Assembly (NCBI GenBank): GCA_964017145.1
Contig: CAXHKQ010000025.1
Location: 1 to 21,603 of the forward strand
Length of the DNA stretch: 21,603 bases
Direction of reading: 5' to 3'
Source of the DNA: Agrocybe praecox
Taxonomy: Eukaryota; Basidiomycota; Agaricomycetes; Agaricales; Agrocybaceae
Below, one piece after another: positions 1 through 9,580 of the stretch (its first letter is position 1; each line of letters opens with the position of its first letter). The notes beneath the pieces were generated by a model that saw only the letters and a list, made by a program, of their open reading frames with translations, was not told the origin of the DNA and ran no database searches. The position numbers were made by a program, and so were the translations under genes.

Positions 1-238
1 GCAGGGAAATTCCTAGAATGTGTATGGTTATTATAAATAATACCGCGACTGTTGTGTATTTTATCCAACTTATGAGTAGTATGTTATAATGCCCGCGGTA
101 TTCGATTGCCGCTTCGCAGACGCCCGCAGTCCTCTGCACGTCTATTTATATAATTCTGCGTATTTTTATTGCGTGTGTCCCCATATATATTATGTGTGTC
201 GGATTGTGCGAACTGTCTCCGTATATGTCGTAATGTGA

Positions 239-262
239 TGTGTGTGTGTGTGTGTGTGTGTG
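239..262. repeat. (TG)12 microsatellite
   Basis: Twelve uninterrupted TG units. A second, shorter TG run lies at 396-412. Confidence 0.95.
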
Positions 263-395
263 CCTAATCGACGTCAGCGGCAGCATTTCGCCAATCAGCA
301 GGAGATTGTTGTTCGCGAACGCGGAATATGGTCGAACGCGCGCGTCACCAGCTCATCATCATCGAATACGAATTGGACGCACGAGCGGCGCGCAT

Positions 396-412
396 TGTGT
401 GTGTGTGTGTGT
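396..412. repeat. (TG)n microsatellite
   Basis: A 17-base uninterrupted alternating TG run in the same island as the longer run at 239-262. Confidence 0.9.
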
Positions 413-664
413 ATGTTGTTTGTCTGTTTGTACGGCTGCTGAATGTGGCGTGATTAGCGGTACTCAGCAGCCGCACTGATGGTGTGTACGTACGTACCAG
501 TTCTACAATCTGAAGAATGGGATTCACTTCATTATATTAGGCGCCCGGTTTGTTTCGGTCTGACAGTCTTACATCCAGCTACAACGTTCGTTTGATTGTA
601 TATTTGACCATGTTATACATCAATGGAAAGGTGAGAAGTTGATCTTCAACATACAACGATTTAC

Positions 665-1290
665 AAACGATTACAAGTTAGTTTCAAGCACACTGCGCTA
701 TTAAACACGTCGATGTTTGTGCGGAAAGTGGAAAACAGGATACGAAATGATTCCTTTAGCAACGGATTTAAATTGACGATAGAAAAATAATAGTACCATA
801 CACCTGAAAAAATTACAAATATCGCCAAAACATCCGACAATATTGACATAGTTGAAGGTCGACAAAGATGTATTCGTGATGGGATCAGCAGGAAGAATAG
901 GACTAAATTACTTAAAACCGACGAACTAGTTGATACTGGCGTAACCAACGATAACATATTGTTTTCATCCACAATTTGATCCTTCGCCTCAGGTAGTTGT
1001 ACTCATGAGACCTGGTGCCTTCCGATTAACATTCATTTTCATCGATGGGACATGTACTTCCAAGCAAAATTTGGAAAATGGATCGTTGGAGGGTTTACAT
1101 CACTGGAGGAGAAGGACTCTAGTGAGAGATCCTCAAATTCACAGAATTATAGGGTACATGTGCAGCTAATGATGGACCAAAATCCGAACAAGATATCTTT
1201 GGTAGTTTTCTTGAAATAGCCATCAGAATATGACGAAAAAAATCGCTTCTGATATCGAATACGGCTAATCGTTGATACCGTCACTACCGA
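665..1290 (-). pseudogene. repeated sequence X, copy 1 (decayed, possibly once coding)
   Basis: The reverse complement matches, in the same order and with many substitutions, two blocks on the plus strand near the right end of the window (19365-19486 and 21213-21603). Part of it translates in a shared frame. Copy 1 gives YSDGYFKKTTKDILF at 1230-1186 (minus), where copy 2 gives YSNGYSKETIKDILF at 19408-19452. A later stretch, 972-661 on the minus strand, stays open for about 103 codons and contains hydrophobic segments (LVLFFLLIPS, VLAIFVIFSGVWYYY) and an NLNPL motif, where copy 2 has NFNPL. In-frame stops (for example just after the KDILF block) and frame disagreements show that it is not an intact gene. 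It may be a dead member of a membrane-protein family or part of a mobile element. I do not recognise the family. The homology is well supported; coding origin is inference. Confidence 0.55.
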
Positions 1291-1441
1291 AAGGGAATTT
1301 CAATTCTAACCATATATTTAAAAGAAAAACGCGAACATTTGTAGAAATAACGAAAAACCTTATTTTAAAACAAATTTTCCATGCGAATTTTCCCGTGCGC
1401 ATCCAGCCAAAGTGGTCGCGCTTCGAATTTCATTCGAGTCT

Positions 1442-1463
1442 CAGTTCTACGTTTGTAGAACTG
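1442..1463. repeat. perfect 9-bp hairpin
   Basis: CAGTTCTAC and GTAGAACTG are exact reverse complements separated by a GTTT loop. No longer precursor-like stem surrounds it, so a microRNA is unlikely. Confidence 0.8.
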
Positions 1464-1659
1464 GCTTGTTCGTACAGCGCACAGCGATTTGTTTTGGTCG
1501 CATCGGATTGCTGCTGTGTTGTGCTGCTGCTGCCTGCTGCTGCTGGCACAAAGTGCGCAAATACACGCTAAACCCATCTGCGAGCAGCGAATCACAAGCA
1601 ATGTTTTTCGAATGAAACTCGAGCACGCTGCTTGTTCTGTTGTGTTCGTGCATCGCGAA

Positions 1660-1729
1660 CACGTGCGGGAATTCAACGTGTTGCGGCCCCCCCGAGCTGG
1701 TGCGCACACGCAGACACGTGGCACACGTG
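1660..1729. promoter_or_regulatory. cluster of three CACGTG E-boxes
   Basis: CACGTG occurs at 1660-1665, 1715-1720 and 1724-1729, the last two with a 3-base spacer. CACGTG is bound by bHLH factors such as Myc/Max and CLOCK/CYCLE. The surrounding DNA is CA/TG-rich, which raises the chance frequency of the motif, so function is uncertain. Confidence 0.25.
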
Positions 1730-1865
1730 TTTGTTTGTTCGATTTAGTAGTATAATAACTTGATAGATTGTGTCCCGCTCGCGCATTCAAAAGTGTGTAG
1801 ACTGCGGACAGTTTTATCGTGTTTTGTTTGCCGGGAACTCTGGAAAAGTACCAGCGAGTTGGGTA

Positions 1866-2374
1866 GTAAGGTGGGCAAGTTTTGCAAGGTATGCTTTGAA
1901 GTTTCACAAGGGTTCTCAATGACATTTTGAAACAACTTATCATTACAATATTCGTATAACATGTTTAGAACACAGTCTAATGAATTTTATTTGCTGTGAT
2001 ATATCCATATTTCACAAGAAACATTTCTATCGTAATCTATAGCACATGTGGAACGAATTGATGATATTTCTTGGTTTCTAACTTTTTTTTGTTTGACAAG
2101 GACATAATTTGTAATTTTTCGAAGCTGAATTATATATTTTTGGATACAATCGACTGTAGGCAAAACTTACCTCTCCTTAATCGTCAAAAGCATGCTCTCG
2201 GTTTATTGAATGTTGTTTGAAGCATAGGTTCGATACAGAGCAATGATGTTTATCAAACATACATATATCCAGGATAAATGTTCTATCGATTGCATTTAAC
2301 CATTTCGAAATTTGCTCAAATTTACATTCGTGGGAGCTCGATAAAATTTCTGGCAGAGCTAGCCCGTACCTTAC
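1866..2374. mobile_element. element A, GTARGG-ended non-autonomous element
   Basis: The ends are imperfect inverted repeats. The left end reads GTAAGGTGGGCAAGTTTTGC and the right end, reverse-complemented, begins GTAAGGTACGGGC. Internal blocks match element B at 19487-21212 in the same order and orientation, for example gatgatatttcttggtttct at 2060-2079 against 20936-20955, and the block around ccatttcgaaatt at about 2300 against 21131. It is about 509 bp with no coding capacity. The right terminus is eroded and I see no clear target duplication, so the insertion is old. Membership of a shared family with B is well supported; the superfamily is not determined. Confidence 0.75.
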
Positions 2375-2379
2375 TCAAC

Positions 2380-4040
2380 AAATGGTTCCCAGTTCAAATG
2401 TTTCCCAGTCTAAACGGCACTGGTGGTGAACGATTGCGCAACTCAAGAAGACGACAGCAATATGCGAGATGCTCCGCGTAACTGGTACGCACCATTCCCC
2501 CGGTCCAAGCACGTGCAGACACGCGCAAGGACAAATCGAAGAATAGAGCCCAGTATATAGGACACGATGACAGAGGTGATGTATGGGTTCGATCCTATCA
2601 GACTGATTTTGTATTTCATGAATTTATTCCGACGACGACGACGACATCAACGACACGCTCGTCCAACGAATTTGCTCGGAAATCTGATCATTCCCACAGA
2701 GTATATTGCATTGGCTACACAATAATTCCATGCGTGCAACTGGCAAGCAATGTGTATGTAAATTTCAATTTAATTCTCGGCAAATTTTGTTATGCAATGG
2801 ACCGAGGCAAGTGTGCGCGCTCATGTGAGCCCTCGATAGCAATATACACGTTCATGTTTATATCATGGATGGCATACGTGTTATATAATATTCGATTTGA
2901 ATCGGGCTGGTGCTGGGGCAATGTGAGGGATTCGACATGTGTGCGCATAGCGGGAGGCAGAGTGAAGGGATACGAACACACACACACAAGCGGCAATAGA
3001 CGCTTCTCAATCAGCTGCATGAATGAAGACATTAATTATCACTTCACATATGTCGTCTCCGGTCTCCCAGCAATGCACGCGTGTATTTACAGTTTGTCAC
3101 GCGTCAATGGCATTTTCATTTGATATGCAATTAACGCAACTTGTGTGCACGCCTTTCGTCTCTACTGTGTAACTGCCATCATCTGCTGGAGCTATGCTAT
3201 ATATGCTATATGTGAGACTGTTCGAATGGGACCACGACGTAATATCGTTCCCATACATATCTTGTATAGATATAATGCGAGCCCACATTTTCCTAGCGAA
3301 ATGGGGAAAATGTGAAACACGTCTGCTGGTTGCCATGGCGTTAACGATCCTTTTTTTCCGTTCCGTCCATATGCGGCGGCAACAGGAGTAGCAGCGATGG
3401 CACTCATGCGCAACGGGTGACGACGACGACGACGACGATGATGATTTCAAACGCTATTAGTGTGATACATAAACACACTTATAGGAATGCCGATGCCAAA
3501 GCGTAGCGACGCGAACGACGAAGCAACCCTCATTTGAAGTGGTTTGGTTTTATCGCGTTTTATGTGCGTTTGTGTGCGGCCCACCCCATCAGCGTGTGAA
3601 ACCATGAAGCGTGCTTCCCCTCGCTAAGCTGCACTACTGCAATGCACTCCACCATGTGCGCACAGCGATAGTTTTTTTTTTTCGCGTTCACGCATTCACC
3701 ACGGAACGGAATTTACCCGTCTGAAATTGAAGCCCGGACTCAGCGAACCGCACAGCGAATGCGCACCGCACACACACACTCGCCACGCTAGTGCGTAGAT
3801 TTCTGGCCCATTGCACTGCGGTGGCTGCTGGCTGCTGCTGCTGCACTGCGCGCCGTTGACGCCGCGATGTCAGCGCTTTGCTGCCGGCGACTGCGGCGCA
3901 CGCAGTCGCGGAGCGCCCGCCAACAGCACAGCGCACATACGTCGTGGGCGGTCCGATAAGTACTTGGCTTACTAAGGAATGACGAACATTTTGATGGAAA
4001 CTGTGTTTGTTCTTCTTCAAAGTCTCCTTCAAAGCAGATA
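2380..4040. other. long non-coding island
   Basis: No gene is supported. The DNA is CA/TG- and CpG-rich with triplet runs: (GAC)5 at 2631-2645, AC repeats near 2976-2988, (GAC)6 followed by (GAT)3 at 3419-3445, and CTG runs near 3829-3843. Open frames of up to 129 codons translate into His/Thr, Ser or Ala-Val tracts, overlap one another on both strands and show no conserved domain. No terminal inverted repeats or target duplications were seen. Confidence 0.5.
3419..3445. repeat. (GAC)6(GAT)3 triplet repeat
   Basis: Six GAC units followed by three GAT units. It produces poly-Ser in an antisense open frame, which is not evidence of a gene. Confidence 0.9.
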
Positions 4041-4155
4041 GCCAAAATCCAACGATTCTGAAATATCGCGATTACCTTCGAACAGTATTTTCCGCTAACC
4101 CTTGCAAAATTCTCTTTTTTGGCGATTTATACAACCTCATTCTTCCCCTGGATAC

Positions 4156-4365
4156 ACCAATTTAAATTTTGAAAATTAATAATAGTCACAAGAGTAAATT
4201 ACGGGTAAAACCGTAGTTAAGAACACAATTAATAACCCAATGCACAGATTATGGGCTATTTTGTCAATTTGGTCGATTGTAAGCTTTTGCGTTTTTGCGG
4301 CAGTCTCTCCGCAAAGAGATCTCGCATGCCCAAAAACGTATGCACGATATGTAGAAATATGTTTT
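4156..4365. repeat. repeat unit R1
   Basis: This AT-rich unit is a diverged direct copy of R2 at 4915-5045. Shared landmarks in order are ccaatttraat, gaaaattaat, tagtcac, a tttgcgtttt block, the exact 13-mer GCAGTCTCTCCGC (4300-4312) and a catgccc block followed by atgca.gatatg. R1 carries roughly 80 bases that R2 lacks, including the segment around 4205-4270. The parent family is unknown to me. Confidence 0.65.
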
Positions 4366-4369
4366 AAAT

Positions 4370-4910
4370 AACTTCAGGGTATCAGTAATCTCCAGATTCC
4401 ATGCTTATTTCGTGGACTTATTGATGTTTTTGTCAGGAACTGCCAACTTTAGGTTTTCACTGAACGCATCGTCTTCGATGCCCAAATGGTCAGTAAAGAA
4501 TAGTTTTTAAAAATTGCAACATTTTATTTCGGCTAGGATAGATCCCAGATAACAATTTCTCAAGACATGATTTGGTTCCAGCTGCTATTCTACTTATCAG
4601 AAAAACTGTGCTTTATCTTTACAAATTGCTCTTTCTTCATGTTAATTAAACTTGTGACGGACGCACACACATAACACGACAAAAACAAAAACGATAAGAC
4701 CTATCTATCGAAACTGACATTTTAACAGTAGTCATCTAGGATACTATACTACAAAATGATGGAAATCTGGACTCTTTTTACCAGCCCCAACACGAAACCC
4801 AACAACAACAACATACTACAAAATGAAAAGCCATATTAGGCAAGTAGCATTTTAAAAGCGGTCAGAATTGTTCCCCGTCTGACAACAATAGTACTGTCTC
4901 AATCTTCAGC
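4370..4910. other. AT-rich spacer between R1 and R2
   Basis: No gene is supported. The stretch is AT-rich with a small direct repeat (atactacaaaatga near 4746 and 4814) and an A-rich tract near 4680-4690. It is probably part of the same repeat-derived block as R1 and R2. Confidence 0.45.
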
Positions 4911-4914
4911 TCGA

Positions 4915-5045
4915 TAAACCAATTTGAATATGAAAATTAATTCTAGTCACTGAGAACTAAATATTTCGTGAGTTGTTTGCGTTTTATGCTGCAGTCTCTC
5001 CGCCGACAGCTTCTCATGCCCTAAATTTCATGCAGGATATGACCT
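4915..5045. repeat. repeat unit R2
   Basis: A shorter direct copy of R1, carrying GCAGTCTCTCCGC at 4991-5003 and the same flanking blocks. It ends about 30 bp before the stop codon of the minus-strand open frame at 5076-5276. Confidence 0.65.
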
Positions 5046-5075
5046 ACACGTCTTAGCTATCTCGCGCACCTTCAA

Positions 5076-5276
5076 TCAGCGGTTTGCCAATATGAGCTCA
5101 TGGATCTGGTTCACGTGACTCATAATAAAACGACGTGCGGCCACGTTGATGAACTCGTTAAACCAATTTTTGGCAGTATCCAAGCGGTCTTTGATTTCGC
5201 TGCGCGATAACACTTCCAAAAACAAGAATTTCCTACCCATATTGCTTTTTTCCATTTCAAGTAAATTCGATGACAT
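5076..5276 (-). CDS. hypothetical small ORF, 66 aa (possible gene or remnant)
   Basis: The frame starts at ATG 5276-5274, preceded in frame by a TGA seven codons upstream, and has adenine at -3. It ends at TGA 5078-5076. Unlike most frames here, it is not built from simple repeats. The composition is balanced, with a charged, probably helical centre (LSRSEIKDRLDTAKNWFNEF) and an end reading SHVNQIHELILANR. Runs such as AAC GAG TTC ATC AAC GTG GCC resemble ordinary insect codon use. There is no signal peptide or membrane segment. I do not recognise the family. It lies in an AT-rich, repeat-derived block next to R2, so it may be a fragment of a transposon gene or of a processed pseudogene. Chance remains possible at this length. 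Confidence 0.3.
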   Translation of the reverse strand: MSSNLLEMEKSNMGRKFLFLEVLSRSEIKDRLDTAKNWFNEFINVAARRFIMSHVNQIHELILANR

Positions 5277-5279
5277 GTT

Positions 5280-5458
5280 CGCTGTAATGCGCTGTCAAAA
5301 CAAAACGAAGAGTCCGATTCAGATCACATTTTTACAATAGCATTCTGAGAGAATTTAGTACACGTTAAAAAAGTATTCTATTGCTATAGCGGCGTCAAAA
5401 GGCGTTTAGGCTAATACTTATCGTCTGCCCCCAGTGTAGTACATAAATAAATATGCTG
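5280..5458. other. short AT-rich spacer
   Basis: AT-rich spacer upstream of the minus-strand open frame. No feature is recognised. Confidence 0.4.
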
Positions 5459-5459
5459 G

Positions 5460-6118
5460 TCGCGCTAGCTATGGTGCGCCCGCTCGCTGTGGGAGCGTGC
5501 CCGCACAAACGCACAACGGTTGAAGAGATGCGCGCGCGTATATGGAGCACGCAACTCTATCGCACACACGCGCTTCCAGCATGATATTTTTATGCTGCCG
5601 CTGATGTTGATGTGTTGTTTCGCTGTTCGTTGAACCCGCATCGGTTTCTGGTGCGACGGCGTGTGTTGTGTGGTGTGCACATGTGCATGTGATCTTGTGT
5701 GTGCAGTGCACAAAGGAACCCTCAGCATACGTGTTTTTTTCGCCGCTCGCTGTTTCTTGCTTCCGTGCGACACACACACTCACACGCACACACATATTTG
5801 GCATCAGTGTGCAGTGTGCATTCGAGCACACGCAGCAAGTTCCTGCGCGTTGCGGCCCAGCCTTTTCTTTATTTTCGGTATGCTATGCACAAGGCGGTGA
5901 GTTGCAACGCCAATTCTGCGTGCAGCATTTCGCGAAAGACGACGACTGCGATGTAGTGGGTGTGTTTGTGTTTCTGCGCACTGATCATGCTCTCTCTCTA
6001 CGTATACATACATACACACTCACACAGCTGCGTGGCACAACCGGTTTTCCGGACAACATAATTGCGGAGCAGCACTGCACAACATAAGCATTGCATGCTG
6101 CACTGCTGCACTCGATGC
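5460..6118. other. non-coding island, CA/TG-rich
   Basis: Overlapping open frames of 60-139 codons on both strands consist mostly of His-Thr, Cys-Val and Arg-Ala tracts from CA/TG repeats (5770-5794 is the densest). A donor-like GGTGAGT lies at 5895-5901, but nothing supports a spliced exon. The island ends abruptly at the TA that flanks MITE C1. Confidence 0.5.
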
Positions 6119-6120
6119 TA

Positions 6121-6613
6121 CTACCCTAGCTCATTAATTTGAAACATTCACGAAAACGTGCTCCATTTACGTAGGATGAGTAAGTCACACAAAAATAGTA
6201 ATGATGCAGTTTTGTTCGTTCAACATAATTCTATTGAATACGGAAGAATTGTAGAAGAAAAGTCTAATCATTTGGTTATGCGCGCCACATTGCTTCAAGT
6301 CACTCCAGTGAGAAGTTGTGGCCTAGAGACCGTAACTTTTCACTGACTTACAATGTGTACTTATGCACACATCCTTATCATTAAAAAAAACTCTCTTCAA
6401 GGTAATTAGTTTGACAATTTTTCCATATATAAGAATCGGCCTTTTCTGGGCGCGTTGGTGAGACTTTTTTCCAACAAAAATTTAAGTTTAAAATAGAATG
6501 ATGTTAGATGATCAAAACTGCATCCTTACAATTTTCTTGTGACTCTTATTATTCCTACAATACTTAAAAGAAGCAAGGTTTCGTGAATGTTTCAAATTTA
6601 TAAATAAGGGTAG
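6121..6613. mobile_element. foldback MITE C, copy 1
   Basis: The left arm (6121-6240) and the right arm (6494-6613) are long imperfect inverted repeats, about 120 bp each. The ends read CTACCCTAGCTC and GGGTAG and are flanked on both sides by TA (6119-6120 and 6614-6615). The arms share GAAACATTCACGAAA, GATGCAGTTTTG and an AACATmATTC-type block. A second copy lies at 17158-17846. The 62-codon open frame inside is a by-product of the arm. TA flanks and long palindromic arms fit Tc1/mariner-type foldback MITEs, but assignment needs a library match. Confidence 0.85.
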
Positions 6614-7198
6614 TATAGCGTATAGCATAGCAAAGCGAACGAGTTCATGGCACGCGTGTGCGCACGCTGCATCGAGCACACACACAGACACACACACAGA
6701 CACATTCAACTTGTGTCGGATACACACGCACGCACACCCGCGGGGTGGCCGGCGGGTGAAAGGGCCGCCTTTGTTTTGAAAGCGTCTTCTTCGTCGCCTG
6801 CGCGTGTATTCCGCTCGCTCTCTCTTGCGATGCGTGGCCATGGTATGACCGGGCGGTACACATACATAAACGCGCAGACGAGATATATGGAGCAGACGCC
6901 GCACACATCCCGCATGTACGATGTACGCACACATCGTCTTGTGATTATAGCGTCGTGTGACATTCTTTTCTGGCCAGCAGCGCAGCTCGTTCACGAGAAC
7001 AGCTGATGGCGGCGGCGGCGGCGACGCTGTCGGAGTGTTGGCCCTCATCCTCATCAGCGCGATGCTCCACCATCGAGCGCGCTGGTGCACTCGCCAAAAT
7101 GCGACGCAAAATGTGAATGATACGCGCAGCAGTGCTGGATCGCATGCAATTATCGTCATTTGTCTGACAGATAAACCGACATTAATTGCAAGCACTCG

Positions 7199-7219
7199 CA
7201 CACACACACACACACACAC
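7199..7219. repeat. (CA)n microsatellite
   Basis: About ten uninterrupted CA units. Confidence 0.95.
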
Positions 7220-7390
7220 TCATACTCTCGCCACCACTCACTCACACTCCCTTGAGAGCATGCGGCAGCAAGCAGCAGCAGCCACAAAGCTGTTCGAGGA
7301 AATAATTGTGAATTTAATTGATAAGCGTTGTGCTGTGTATGTACGTTGAAAGATTATTGTGTTCGTTTTCCGGCTGAATGTGCGGCTGCA

Positions 7391-7398
7391 ATTTGCAT
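7391..7398. promoter_or_regulatory. octamer motif ATTTGCAT
   Basis: A perfect octamer, the classical POU-domain binding sequence. It is 200-250 bp downstream of homeodomain-like cores (ATTAATTGC near 7181 and TTTAATTGATAA near 7313). One 8-base match is weak evidence on its own. Confidence 0.2.
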
Positions 7399-7465
7399 CA
7401 TGAAACAACGACGGTACATATTCGCATGCATGATGTATGAACGTCGAATGTGAGATCGTGTTGCT

Positions 7466-7486
7466 GTCGTCGTCGTCGTCGTCGTC
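7466..7486. repeat. (GTC)7 triplet repeat
   Basis: Seven uninterrupted GTC units. They read as poly-Ser or poly-Asp in the overlapping frames. Confidence 0.95.
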
Positions 7487-7740
7487 AGCGCACGATGTGC
7501 CCATTGTTTCGTATGCAAAGCACACGACTGCGATGTTTCCAAATTTGTGCAGCTGTTCGAGTTCGAGTGAGCGAGCGCTGGAAAACCGGTCCGTCAACTT
7601 TGCCACTGGCGTGATGACGGGTCGGTCGGACGGGCAGCGGTGTGTACCAGTATTATGCGCATGAAATCGCCAAACCGCGACATTGAGCTGAATCTTTGCA
7701 AGAATAGTTCTATAATTGTCCACAAATACGCGGAGTGAAA

Positions 7741-8219
7741 AATTCAAATTTATATCGAGAAGACCCTCAAATTATCAATTGAATAATACGTGAACAATAT
7801 TGGCGAAGATCGTCCTTGGAGTCTTTGTATCAACATTCAAAATAATGTCATGATTGTTACATGTATAGTGTCATTTTAGACCACCGCAATAAACCATGTC
7901 ATCTGATAAAATATCCAGGGCCTCATAATTGCGAGAAAAGAGATTTTAGTCAATCAACAGGCCTGTTTTCCCTAGATACTATTATGAATTATCTAAACAC
8001 AATTCATTGTGACGATAGTTCACTTATTTTCGGAGCAAAGTCCTATAGATGTCCGCAAATTGTAGTATTGATCTCGCGAACACGTATTATTGAGTTTATA
8101 TTTTGATGGCCTTCCCGAAATAGATTTAAACTTTTCGAGTTGCGTATTGTTGGTAAATGATAAAATTATCAAACAGAAAAATGGCAAATGGTGAATGTGC
8201 AGTCCCTGCGAAGATACAG
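7741..8219. other. AT-rich spacer with an 81-codon open frame
   Basis: AT-rich DNA between two islands. A plus-strand frame at 7861-8106 is open for 81 codons and is not low-complexity (it includes HLIKYPGPHNCEKRDF), but it has no recognisable domain and is within chance expectation. I do not call it a gene. Confidence 0.4.
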
Positions 8220-8533
8220 CTCTATGTCGCGGTTTCGGCGATTTCATATGCATAATACTGGTATGCTCGTGAGGCTGACGAGTGGATATTGTGTTGAGCT
8301 GAACTGATGTTGACTGACTGTTGACTGCTTTTGCTGTGTATGGGTGTGCGAGAGAGCGCGCGGTCGCAGCGAAGGCCTTCGGAGGCCCGCGGATTCGCAG
8401 CGTCTTTGTACGCAGTGTTGCGAATGGTACCTATATGTGCGAATTTCGTGAGAGTGTGTGAGTTCAACAGCAAAAGACGCTGTGTTACGTTTGCAAAACT
8501 CGGCGTCGCCGTCCGTCCGCTTTTTACGGGTAT

Positions 8534-8554
8534 ATATGCGCGGCATATGCGCGG
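8534..8554. repeat. tandem ATATGCGCGG
   Basis: The 10-mer ATATGCGCGG occurs at 8534-8543 and 8545-8554, an 11-base period close to one DNA helical turn. Confidence 0.8.
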
Positions 8555-8570
8555 TTTATGCACGAGTAGT

Positions 8571-8643
8571 ATGACTCATGTGTCCCCCAGCGCCAGCGAC
8601 GACGTCTATTCAGAACGTATTCGCACAGCGCAGCATGAGTCAT
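8571..8643. promoter_or_regulatory. pair of AP-1/bZIP-like sites
   Basis: ATGACTCAT at 8571-8579 and its reverse complement ATGAGTCAT at 8635-8643 are exact 9-base matches to the AP-1 core with symmetric flanks, 64 bases apart. AP-1 (Jun/Fos) and related bZIP factors bind this core. Function here is inferred from the motif only. Confidence 0.3.
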
Positions 8644-8710
8644 TTTCATTTAGCAAAGTGGCGGCGGTGAGCAGTGTGCGAGATTTTGCTCAAACAATTT
8701 ATCCATAAAA

Positions 8711-9357
8711 GTGTTGTTTATGGAAATAATATCTGCAAATTGGATAAATTAGAAGTCGTGTAACCGACTTTGCGGATTTCGATTTTAAATTTGATTCAAT
8801 TAAATTATTTTTCATTGTCCAATGCAAACACCATCTCTCTCTATGCTATTAGAATGGAATGACCGAAATCTGACGAAACACACACAAGCCGCAACGAACT
8901 ACAGACACCGGTGAAATGTGACGGCAATGTGCAATCACTTGTGGCGTGTGCGGTGCGTCCTCAACGAACACGCGCACCCGCTTGCGATAACTTGAATGTG
9001 GATCGGGTCAGCGAGCTGTGGTGTGCTCGATTCAATAGCGCCGAGTCACATTGCGTGCGAATGTGTGTGCGTTGCTGCTGTCAGTGCGTGCGAGTACGTG
9101 CATGCACGCGGGTGCATTACGACGTCGATGTAATGAGTAATGAGCGATGACGCACATTATGTAATCATTCGTCATAATCGAGATTGAGAGCCGCAGTAGT
9201 TACATGGTCACCTCATTTGGTTGATTGTTCAGAGCTGCCCCGAACAGTAGAGTCGAATGGTGTTACATAATCGCGTTTGGCATTTGTCTTTGTGACTTGC
9301 TACAGCATTGACATTAGTGATGCTGGTAAATGTGCAGAACACAACTTCTAGCATGAG
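8711..9357. other. mixed non-coding stretch
   Basis: An AT-rich segment (8711-8830) is followed by a CA/TG-rich island (8880-9160) and then neutral sequence. The 79-codon frame at 8911-9150 is rich in Cys, Arg and Val and is repeat-like. No feature is supported. Confidence 0.4.
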
Positions 9358-9425
9358 TTGGAAAACTCTGCTGACTTGATCACTAATCAAGAAACTTTAC
9401 AACTGAATGCAGGCCTCGCTGTGAG

Positions 9426-9463
9426 TGAAAATTGTAGGAATCACCGGTCTCCTACAATTTTCA
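9426..9463. repeat. perfect 14-bp hairpin
   Basis: TGAAAATTGTAGGA (9426-9439) is the exact reverse complement of 9450-9463, with a 10-base loop ATCACCGGTC. It lies in a plus-strand open frame of 87 codons (9358-9621) that I do not recognise. The stem is short for an animal microRNA precursor. Confidence 0.85.
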
Positions 9464-9580
9464 AATGTATAGCGAATAGGCAGCCTAAATCGTTGGGAAC
9501 AGGATCAAACAAATTGTGTTGCTTTATATGTACAGCTCGTCGCCTCAGAAACAGGAGCGAAGAACTGGAAATTGAATCTC

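Larger units (their letters stand above)
1..640. other. non-coding island with TG repeats
   Basis: No gene is supported here. The stretch is rich in TG dinucleotides and carries two TG microsatellites. The open frames in it are translations of those repeats (Cys-Val runs) and are not credible proteins. The region ends where the decayed repeated sequence X1 begins. Confidence 0.6.
1300..1860. other. non-coding island with hairpin and three CACGTG E-boxes
   Basis: A CpG/CA/TG-rich stretch with overlapping open frames on both strands, none of which looks like a protein. It holds CTG-type triplets (about 1510-1545), a perfect hairpin at 1442-1463 and three canonical CACGTG E-boxes at 1660, 1715 and 1724. 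The 192-codon minus frame over 1365-1943 is low-complexity and runs into element A, so I do not call it a gene. A role as an enhancer or promoter-proximal region is only inferred. Confidence 0.45.
6616..7740. other. long non-coding island, CA- and triplet-rich
   Basis: It contains CA runs (6677-6704, 7199-7219), a (GGC)5 block (7008-7023), (GTC)7 at 7466-7486, and POU- and homeodomain-like motifs. The longest open frame in the window, 235 codons on the minus strand at 7219-6512, begins in the antisense of the CA run and continues into MITE C1, so it is not a gene. No other coding signal was seen. Confidence 0.5.
8220..8710. other. non-coding island with paired bZIP-like sites
   Basis: A CpG-rich island with two 9-base palindromic bZIP motifs (8571-8579 and 8635-8643) and a tandem 10-mer (8534-8554). 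Frames of 77-125 codons overlap on both strands without a domain. Confidence 0.45.

Noticed and set aside
1365..1943. 192-codon minus-strand open frame
   Set aside because: It begins inside element A, has Ser/Arg/Cys-rich low-complexity sequence without a domain, and overlaps several other frames of similar quality.
2583..2600. GGTTCGATCC resembling a tRNA B box
   Set aside because: The surrounding bases do not fold into a T arm and acceptor stem, and no good A box lies at tRNA spacing.
4405..4506. Short minus-strand open frame containing HLGIEDDAFSENLKLAVPD
   Set aside because: It looks protein-like, but it is only 33 codons, bounded by stops, with no start codon and no recognisable family.
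5661..6087. Cluster of plus-strand open frames up to 139 codons with a GGTGAGT donor-like site near 5895
   Set aside because: The translations are His-Thr and Cys-Val tracts from CA/TG repeats. A single donor-like hexamer is expected by chance.
6512..7219. Longest open frame, 235 codons on the minus strand, starting with a Cys-Val run
   Set aside because: It is the antisense of CA microsatellites and GC-rich island DNA and continues into the right arm of MITE C1. No domain is visible and other long frames overlap it.
7861..8106. 81-codon plus-strand open frame in AT-rich DNA
   Set aside because: Non-repetitive, but without a domain, neighbour or second line of evidence. The length is within chance expectation.
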